Notes under the pieces: generated by a model
The model's input: only the letters and a program-made list of their open reading frames with translations
What the model was told of the DNA's origin: nothing
Database searches by the model: none
Shown: piece by piece, positions 56,065-63,655 of the stretch
Layout: every line of letters starts with the position of its first letter
Position numbering within the stretch: the stretch's first letter is position 1
DNA from: Acanthaster planci
Lineage: Eukaryota > Echinodermata > Asteroidea > Valvatida > Acanthasteridae
DNA: 63,655 nucleotides
Direction: 5' to 3'
NCBI RefSeq assembly: GCF_001949145.1
Contig: NW_019091701.1
Span: forward strand, 97,588-161,242
Position numbers and translations under genes: made by a program

Positions 56065-58526
56065 TTACCACCCAAGAAAGCTTTTTAAACGTAACTGCGC
56101 AAAAACCGAATTGAGAGCTTTTTCTTTGTCTTTAAAATTTGAGTTGTTCACCAACTCATCTATGAATGAATCGCAGGGTTCTTTCGGCCGCTTCGCTCGT
56201 GTGGACTCTGTTTGTAGGGGTGGGCGTTTTGATTTTGACTTATGTGCAGAGGGTAACGCTTGCTTGGCGCGCTCTAGGTCAGTCGCCTTAAAACCGCGAA
56301 TTAACGATTGACAATGCCCGTCAGCTAACGTGTCTATGCCATTTGATAATATGTAGCGCTTTGTGTCTATCGGTGACAAACTCAGCTTATTTTGCGTAAT
56401 TGTGTACACTTGATGTTTATCTGATCTAAATAGCTGCTGTTTAAAATGCTGCACCCGCTCAGATAGGCAAGCTTTTATACCTCTCGTGGGTAAGCCTTTT
56501 TTGGGTGACGACTTTTGTCACGCCTTTTGCCTTCTTTAAATTTTGGTCTTCCGTTAAGATCGAGTACATTTTAGGCCTAATGCAAACGACTTCCGAAATG
56601 ACCCAACCTCCAAATTCGTCTTTCATCTTGCCTATGACTTTTGTTTTTGGAATCGTAAAGTTTCTGATCGGGTGAGTAATTGCTAAAGTCAAATAGTTTA
56701 CGCTTTTTACTCAAGTAGCCGTTTAAATCGTCAGTTTGAATCTGAACGAGTAAACTCTCCGTATCCGTGTAAAGTAAATTTACTTTATCGTCAAAATTGG
56801 ATTTTAGTTCGTTGTAGTAAAAATCATACATTAAGGTTTTGGATAGGTCGAGGACGCTTACACCGCAGTAAATGGGCTTATTTAATTTGGTCTTTACTCG
56901 ATACATTTCCACAAATGAAAGGTTGCACTCTTTAAATGGTACCGTCGATTTGTAATTCGGTTTAAAGGTAAATTTTTTGTACTTATCTGCGTCTTGTAAA
57001 TCCCTCAATAAATGACGGTCCATTCGGAATCTGACATTTTCCATAGTCTTTCAAAAAACCGAGTTAATCATTAATTTGAAGAAGTCTCTCTCAGATCAGA
57101 CTTGACTAATTTGCGCAGCTCAGTGTTTTTATCGATGTAGCTTTTCATTCAAGTTTTCGGGTGCCAACGGGAAGTCGTTGTGTTTGTCATGCAAGTCTTG
57201 CGGATGGTCTAAAGTGACTTCAAACACGGTATCCACGCGTGTAATTTGGTGGAATTTTATGAATCAACTCGGGAGTAAATTTGTCTAACTTTTAAAGCCA
57301 CTGAAACTCACCCACGGGTAACGATTGTGACATGGTGCAGCCGTACAAATTGTTGGCGTCCAGGTACATGATGTGCGACTCTGGTTGATTTGAGTTGTAG
57401 TCTAGTAAGCTCGGATTGTTCGCCTTTGCATAGCGCTTGGCACCAACGCTTGGTATACCGCCTCGTTTGGCCCTTTCAAAGAACAAGCGCTTGTCTATAT
57501 TTGTCAATAGTTCTCATGTTATGCCAGAGTAACGATTGTGACATGGTGCAGCCGTACAAATTGTTGGCGTCCAGGTACATGATGTGCGACTCTGGTTGAT
57601 TTGAGTTGTAGTCTAGTAAGCTCGGATTGTTCGCCTTTGCATAGCGCTTGGCACCAACGCTTGGTATACCGCCTCGTTTGGCCCTTTCAAAGAACAAGCG
57701 CTTGTCTATATTTGTCAATAGTTCTCATGTTATGCCAGAGTGCTTCAACAGAGCCTCCCACGACAGCTCGTGACGTGTACTAGTTAACTGGGTCAAGGCC
57801 GTAGTTCTGTTTACAGACTTTGCGGAAGTTCTCAAATACACCCACTAGTAGTAACACGTCCGTTTCCACATGTAGGCCTAGGTCGTGGTAGTCGCCTACG
57901 GTTTTACAACCAAAAGTGCGCCACACTGTTTGGGCACGGGCGTGTTCTTTCTCGGTTATGGTAGACTGCTTTAGAGAACTGTAAAAACCCGATTGGGGAG
58001 GGAGTTGTGGTTCTTCAAATTTATTAAACCAGTCTATGTATTCGTACGGGTAAATTCCCTCTTCTAAAAGCATGGTGTTATTTGGAAACCTTTCGCGAAG
58101 TAAGTTAAAACCCTCTGGTGAACAATTTTTAACCAGTCGATCTAGCGAAGCCGCCATGAAATGAAACGAGTCTGAGAACCTAAGTTGACCAAACAAAAAC
58201 AAAATGTAGTTTTCTGAGTTTTTAGCGATTAATGTTATTTCTTCCCCTTTAAACTCGTGGGCTCCCTGCATGATTAAATGTGCGTCGTATTTCTCCAAAT
58301 TGTGTAAAATCACTGGAATAAACGTTTGATACGGGACGACTTTTAACTTTAGGTTACCGTTTGTGTGCGCGGGGCCTCGATACTTACACGTCACTTGACA
58401 ATGATCTCTAACATTTCTAAACATGTTGATAGGCTTTATGCATGTCATACAAATAAACTCTTTCAAACCAGTGTGGTTTGTAGTACTGTCAATTGACTGT
58501 GTGGTTCTTGTTGGTATAGTGCACAT
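56065..58526 (-). pseudogene. Polinton protein-primed type-B DNA polymerase, broken
   Basis: Read on - : exonuclease half (58526-57780; VRDHCQVTCKYRGPAH, FIPVILHNLEKYDAHLI, RFSDSFHFMAASLDRLV, DYHDLGLHVETDVLLLVGVF); palm motif A region MYLDANNLYGCTMSQSLPVG (57507-57292, repeated at 57718); MENVRFRMDRHLLRD (57044); palm motif C YTDTES, where YTDTDS is usual; KMKDEFGGWVISEVVCIRPK (56640); and a C-terminal LSLSPIDTKRYILSNGIDTL. Breaks include a 211-bp tandem duplication, TAA after FQWL, TGA after NSVF and several frameshifts around 57050-57290. The N-terminus with the first exonuclease acidic pair is absent. Confidence 0.88.
57318..57739. repeat. Perfect 211-bp tandem duplication inside the polymerase
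   Basis: Unit 57318-57528 is repeated without visible difference at 57529-57739. 211 is not a multiple of three, so the second copy shifts the frame. It encodes the MTNIDKRLFFERAKRGGIPS to LYGCTMSQS region. Confidence 0.9.
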
Positions 58527-61500
58527 ATTTTATAGAAAGGCATTTTCAGGAATAGGGCCTGACAATAAAAGGTGAGCGGCGAGCTTTTGGAACCCTCCCG
58601 CCTATGGGGATTCTACTTTAGGCCATCCTATCACGTTCGATAATTTTTGGGAAAATAATTCCCAGCTGAAACCACCCCATGAGACACTCATGTTGGGATT
58701 TTAGCTTTATCTTCCTCAAGTAATATTTTGGACCTTTAGAATGATTTTTGGACGATATCGTACCAAGGCCTCCTTGTTGATGTTCGTTTGTTTTCACTTC
58801 CGTGCTTACGTGAAAACGAGATTGTACAAAGTTGCAAAGATTTACCTACCTGCGGTTGATGGATTCCATTAAGTTGACATCACGCAGTTGTTGTCAGTTA
58901 AGGTTATATAAAATATTCGAATTTTCTTAAAAGTAAATTATAAGTTTATTACTGTAGGGATCTGGGAATTCCCCGTTAATTCAGCGAATTGTGTGACCTT
59001 TGAACCTTGGGCACGTCTTTAAGGCGTGATTGGCCCACGTGGGTGCACAGAATGTACAGTACAAGTATTCTCTGTAAGTCTTGCCTCTCGGCCGGAAGTG
59101 GCCTACAATGTGATGCTTTTTGGCGGCAATGAAGTTGGGCGAGTTTCCCAAGTTTTTTCGGGAAAGCGGGAGGTGCTGTGGGAGACGACTGGGTGAATGG
59201 ACGTTGTGATGGCTCGGCCGGGAATCACATAGATAAGCACCGGTTTAATTGTCCAAGCAGTTGTGATTATAAAAGAAATCCTGTCCGCTTGAACACCCAA
59301 GTCTTTCAGTGTCTGCTGAACTTTCTTTTTGTCTGCCTGGCCTCCAATTCCCCCTTCAGTGGCGGACGGACCGCCGCCCCCGAGCGATCGGCCAGGGGGC
59401 CGGACCGCTACATTACCTTATAAATTAAAAAGGTTTCTGTTTTTATTTTGGCTTTACCGACAGACTACCACAAAATTAAACTGTAAATTTTTACCTGTAT
59501 ACGAGACCGCTACATTGAATTGTTTCTTCCCTTTTTTAATTTTTTGAAGTGATGGCTCAACTTTTGGCAGGATATTACTTTTTTAATCAGGTAATTTTTC
59601 AGTTTCAATAAATTGATATACTGGCAAATATTTTGAAAGGTCCTTTTCTCAGTTGGAATTTTAAAAGTAACTGAAGTGCACCGTCAAGGGTTACTACCTT
59701 TCAAGCTCTGTTGACAACTTTTTTTTTAATCTCATTTGGAAAAGCTTCATTTTTTGGTGCGTCTGAGGTATGGTTTTCCAATACCTCAAAAGCAAAAGCC
59801 TTGCATATTTCCATAAGCATAACCTGAATCGTCGAGTTTATCTAACTTAATTATGTCCTTCATTGATCGTTTTGTTGAAAGCCCTAAGTGTCATGCATAA
59901 ATATTTCCAAAAAGTGAAGTATATTTTGTCGAAGGGGATATATTTTTCACGTTGGTTTTCAGGAAAATTATTTTTGCAAGTTCCTCGTCAGAAAATATAT
60001 TTTTGAAGTTTGTTGTTATTATTTTGATTTTTTTTTGAAAATAAATTCAAACTTGAAAATGTTTATCAGATAACTTCGACAAAATGTCTCTAACAAACGT
60101 GATACCAAAACTTGGCGAAAAATGATTTATTCTTTATAAAAGACACAATTCTAAAAATTGATCCCATAAGAACGAACTTTGGAAAAACGTTTCTCGTTGA
60201 ACAAAGCTGAAAATAGACTTTATAAAAACGAACAGGTCTTGTTGTATAAGTTGGAGTTCAATTTTTGGTTTGTCCTTTTGGCTAAGTTTTGTAATAGTTG
60301 TGTTATAGTGTGACTTAGAAGGTTAGAGCTGTGTCTGCTGCGGTGTGCGTCTTTTTGTCTGTTTAAACAACAACCCCTAAACCTCATACACCATGACATG
60401 AGACTCTGGGGGCTTGGTTGCGGGAAATATTCTCCTTCAATGTGAACGGCTCGCTTCTTTTTGAATCTTTCTCGCACTAATGAGCAAAAAGACGCAGGTG
60501 ACATTTGACCTGTCCAACCTCGTTCCCTACTGGTATGATCTTGCGGTGCTATTTCCGCCATGCCTTTCGCAATCTTAATGAAAGTTACATTAATACACAA
60601 AATAAGCGCACATACAACGCAAAATCGGAGAGAGACACTGTACCACCTGGTGTCGTTCAGGAAGATTGTTGTCGCAAGAGCGTCACTTGAGAATCAAGAT
60701 CACGACCTCGAGGACAATTTTCTTTTTAACTTTACAAGCGTTGACTGTGTAATTCTTAAAAACCTAAAACAGTATTCAACTTCCAGGCTAATTAGGTCTG
60801 AATGTAGCCACTTTGCAAAATAGGTTAACAAGTTGGAGGACTTTGTGAAATTCATCGACTTCAGTGGAAGCCAAAGGTCCTGAAAGCTGGCTTTATTATT
60901 GTAGACAACATATGGGAGCAGGGATCTTGCCATTTAGTGGAATGTGCCCGAAAGGTTTGTTCATGTAACCCAGGAAGCTAAGGCTTGGACGGTATGTCTG
61001 TCGCAGCCAAGCGTCTGAAAAGTCTCCCATTCGAAGCATTAATAAGACACACAAACTGTTTTGTGTTAACGACTTCGAATTTTAGGGGATAATCGTAGCT
61101 GGTTAATTTCCCACCGTGATTCCCACACCTTGGGGTTTCGGTACCTTCTGGTCTTACAGAATGTTTAATTAAAAACCTCAAATTGCAAACCGTTTTATTC
61201 TGAAAACAGATGTCCTGCTAGTTCCATTTCGCGACCTAGGTTTAGCCGTTTAAAAAAAACAACAGAGGTGGGAAAATGTCATACATGATAAAGAGTTCCA
61301 AATAGGATTTCACACAGATGTTGACCACATTTGACTTTATAATGTAACAAGAAACGGAATTGCAATTATTACTCCTCGTTAGATTTGCAGCAAAGCAGAT
61401 GTTGATGTAAAGTTTATCTTCACAATTCTGAAATAGGCAATGACTTCCCAATTATATTTCTCTGAACGAAATACTTTCCCACAGTGAATACTTTTCGTGC

Positions 61501-62027
61501 TCTATGTGCGTATAAAGGACTAAAGTAGATTGAATCGTTTACCCTAGACCCCTTTTTGTCAGATCTACATCATCCGTAAAAGAAAACAGCGTTTTCAGCA
61601 AGTGAGGTGTTACATATACAGTCCCTTTAAAAATTCAAGTGCTTCAGTTGAAAGGAAAACATTTCAAAAACTGAAATTTTAGGGATGATACATGTAAAAC
61701 ATTGCCCTATAACAGAACTGGTTAGGCAGTGGACATTATGAGCTACGAATGAGGTTGTTATTTCAAATTTGAAAACGCACCTTTTATTTTCCAATTGACT
61801 GAACCATAAGGACCGTTCATGTTTGCTGCAACTTTAAGGCGTTGAAAGGCTGGACTTTCAGATTCACCAGGGACACTTGTTCTCAGCACTTTACAAGCCA
61901 CAGCATAGTGATACTTTCGAGTGGTTTTTCTGTTTCTTACCTCTTTGTAGCCCGTTCCTTGCTTGGTATTGTGACGTGACAGAGGGCGCTAGTCACTTGG
62001 CACGGTGCAAAGTTATAGCTGGTGCTA
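58527..62027. other. Intergenic stretch right of the Polinton
   Basis: No gene supported. A GC-rich patch at 59355-59410 (GGCGGACGGACCGCC and GGCCAGGGGGCCGG, both self-complementary) stands out. 59530-60240 is T-rich. The 126-codon frame at 60220-60600 (-) is unrecognised. A dispersed repeat copy lies at 61305-61560 and an AGAGGGCGC core at 61981-61989. Confidence 0.35.
61305..61560 (+). repeat. Dispersed repeat, copy 2
   Basis: Diverged match to 50990-51300, with ACACAGATGTTGACC, TTTGACTTTATAATG, GCAGCAAAGCAGATGT in the same order and orientation. Confidence 0.4.
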
Positions 62028-62344
62028 GATCAGCTCGACTAGGCTTAGCCTACGCGCGCCTTTTATAGCTTTCGCGCTGCCCTGACCACGCCCGCGCACG
62101 CGCTCACGTGACCAAGCATTGACTTCCGTTACTCTATCGAGCGCGCTCTGCCCAGTAACAGAGGCAGATGTAAGGCGCCCATAGCTGTGTGTTAAGCAAG
62201 CGCAGCGCATAGGCTCCGCCTTGTGCGTTGTGCGATAGAGTAACGGAAGTCAATGCTTGGTCACGTGAGCGCGTGCGCGGGCGTGGTCAGGGCAGCGCGA
62301 AAGCTATAAAAGGCGCGCGTAGGCTAAGCCTAGTCGAGCTGATC
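62028..62344. repeat. Perfect 112-bp inverted repeat with promoter motifs
   Basis: Arm 62028-62139 is the exact reverse complement of 62233-62344 (112 of 112), separated by 93 bp of unrelated sequence. Each arm holds, in the outward direction, TCACGTGA (E-box), GGGCGTGG (GC-box-like) and GCTATAAAAGGCGCG (TATA box), so the unit looks like two mirror-image core promoters firing outward. The right arm continues into 62345-62730, where GATGAATAAACC supplies a poly(A) signal; that resembles an LTR (promoter to AATAAA), with the left arm a partial inverted copy. A foldback element or an assembly artefact are alternatives. Confidence 0.8.
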
Positions 62345-62885
62345 AAGGGCTGGTCCTGAGGTAATAGTCGGGAATCCTGTGCAAGGGTTAAAGTCACCTA
62401 GCCTAGTGTGACTGTGCCTAAGTCCGAGTGGTGCGTGTGTTGTTGAGGGGCTCGGTAGGTTGAGGGGCTGATTGGTGTTGCGGTATTGTTCCTGATAGGA
62501 GCTTGCGGTCGATGCAAGGGTGGATTGCTATCTCGTGACGTGAGTTGCGTGTAGCACAGCCCTGACAATAAGCCCCGTAGACTTGCTAAAGTTCCTGATT
62601 CGGCACTGGATGCACACAACTAATTGTGGTGTTCGCTGCTCTGGGCAAAGTCCGGTCACGTATAATTACAGTCTCCCCGTCAATAGTGCCCTCTACTGGT
62701 GTATTGGTTGAGTGTGTTGATGAATAAACCAGCCGCTTATTAATTGTATATATAAGTATATATTGTATGTATATAAGTCAGGAGTCCAGGCGAAGTTTAT
62801 TTCAAGTCAGGTCTGTCCAGGTTACGTCATTAAGTTTCGACCAATTAGATTAGCCATCATCTCGATGAAGACCAACTTTCTTGGG
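62345..62885 (+). other. Possible LTR body or transcript downstream of TATA box
   Basis: GT-rich sequence with AATAAA at 62724-62729, then an (AT)n-rich tail (62737-62775). Could be R-U5 of a solo LTR; no TG...CA boundary or target duplication was found. No protein-coding signal. Confidence 0.3.
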
Positions 62886-63017
62886 GGACGGTATACTTCG
62901 GTCCCAACGGACTCGTCCCTAGCCGCTCAGGGACTCTCCGGCGTGCCGTCCGACGCGCCGCGCCTCGAGGAGGAGGGCGCCCTTGCCTTCGTCGGAGGGG
63001 CGCGGCGTCACAGTATA
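62886..63017 (+). other. GC-rich island with HDV-ribozyme-like pseudoknot topology
   Basis: GGACGG (62886-62891) pairs with CCGTCC (62946-62951). TATACT (62892-62897) pairs with AGTATA (63012-63017), crossing the first helix. Between them are hairpin GTCCCT/AGGGAC (62915-62920, 62929-62934) and a long GC stem GACGCGCCGCGCC with GGCGCGGCGTC (62952-62964, 62999-63009). The order helix 1, helix 2, hairpin, helix 1', hairpin, helix 2' is that of HDV-like ribozymes. The internal loop is longer than in the best-known members, so this is a structural candidate, not an identification. Confidence 0.35.
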
Positions 63018-63655
63018 TATAGCCTGTATGCCAAAACGAAACTGAGAAAAACATACACTTGCGCAATAATATTGAAATCACCATCTGGATACAGTGAAGA
63101 TGACAACATCCGACTAAACCGATGATAAAACCACGGGCGGAAGTAATTCAGCTCTATGCACAAGTCTCAGTTAAGCTAAGCCTAAGCTCAAGACCGCTAA
63201 TTAAATCACGATGTACTTGCCTAAACCTCTGTCCCTACAAATTTTTTGTACATGAACTTCCGCTTGTGCAAGTCTTACAGTTTGTAATATTTAAACGAAA
63301 TGTCGTAAAAACTCTGATTAAATTGAGCATATAGGTGGATTCATTGTTTATGACACGGTAGTAAACTGTCTGGAATCTGTATATGCATGTGGAAAGATAA
63401 TAACAGAGTTTGTATACTTCCTACAGGAGTCATTCTTGAAATAACTACTAAGAGGTTGAACAGAAATTGTAAAACGGCGGGACTTTTTTCTAATCTGTTC
63501 CTCAGAGATAAAAGTCAGAAAAATAATGCTTCCGTAAGCATTACAAAGGTTACTGTAACTAAATAAACCTGACGTAGAGCGGAGTGGCTCCCATGGGGAT
63601 CCAATTTTTTCTAATGACGTAATTAAAAAAAAATCGGCCAAATGCAAAAACCTTC
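63018..63655. other. Right flank, no gene recognised
   Basis: AT-rich. The frame at 63348-63647 (-) has 99 codons but no recognisable feature. A CTCCCATGGGGATCC phrase (63587-63601) also occurs, slightly altered, at 36797-36812. Confidence 0.35.

Larger units (their letters stand above)
52260..58526. mobile_element. Polinton/Maverick element, decayed
   Basis: A block of seven or eight genes typical of Polintons: a structural-type region on + (52260-53179), then on - small membrane protein, coiled-coil protein, two small proteins, packaging-type ATPase, retrovirus-like integrase and protein-primed type-B DNA polymerase. Almost every long gene carries stops or frameshifts, so this copy is inactive. 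The ATPase and polymerase lack their N-terminal parts, and neither terminal inverted repeat nor the 6-bp target duplication was found. Boundaries given are those of the coding block only. Confidence 0.85.

Noticed and set aside
60220-60600. 126-codon frame on - as a gene
   Set aside because: No domain, no splice context, unremarkable composition.
62763-63125. 120-codon frame on + over the GC-rich island
   Set aside because: The coding appearance is driven by GC content; RNA-type pairing explains the base pattern better and no homology is recognised.

Overview
The window looks like draft nuclear DNA of a marine invertebrate animal, most likely a deuterostome such as an echinoderm or hemichordate. 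This assignment is an inference. The evidence is genes split by GT-AG introns, animal families (two-pore potassium channel, alpha-1,3-fucosyltransferase, SUR-type ABC transporter, SLC16-like transporter, FAMeT domain), a very high load of short inverted-repeat elements, Polinton, piggyBac and Ty3/gypsy remnants, and assembly gaps (14889-15067 and 43175-43199). No bacterial operon structure is present, and coordinates of spliced genes are my own reconstructions from splice sites and reading-frame phase.

Host genes, left to right: (1) a two-exon FAMeT-domain fragment on + (847-1036, 3044-3333); (2) a complete two-exon K2P potassium channel on - (6508-6166, 5293-4338; 432 aa), convergent with the first; (3) a complete two-exon GT10 fucosyltransferase on + (15871-16421, 16696-17527; 460 aa); (4) the 5' three exons of an ABCC8/9 (SUR)-like transporter on - (34735-34067, 33552-33313, 32561-32370), whose later exons I cannot find; (5) a complete four-exon SLC16/monocarboxylate-transporter-like gene on - (45775-45571, 40887-40747, 39412-38546, 37649-37522; 446 aa). 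Exon phases agree across every junction I used.

Mobile DNA fills most of the rest. 10.1-10.8 kb holds a Ty3/gypsy integrase tail with chromodomain; 11.2-13.8 kb a decayed piggyBac; 25.7-28.7 kb a decayed protein with C2H2 fingers and a type-B DNA polymerase; 46.7-48.3 kb a TTAA-flanked element with 12-bp identical termini; 52.3-58.5 kb a decayed Polinton/Maverick with type-B polymerase, integrase, packaging-type ATPase and small membrane proteins. Several hairpin MITEs and at least three copies of one roughly 150-190-bp MITE family are scattered between.

The observations most worth a second look are a perfect 112-bp inverted repeat whose arms each carry a TATA box, E-box and GC box (62028-62344); a GC-rich island beside it that can fold in the nested pseudoknot order of HDV-like ribozymes (62886-63017); a seven-unit degenerate tandem array built on a 30-bp imperfect dyad (49530-49919); the TTAA element carrying an acidic ORF; a terminator-like hairpin between convergent Polinton genes; and a finger-bearing DNA polymerase family quite distinct from the Polinton enzyme in the same window.
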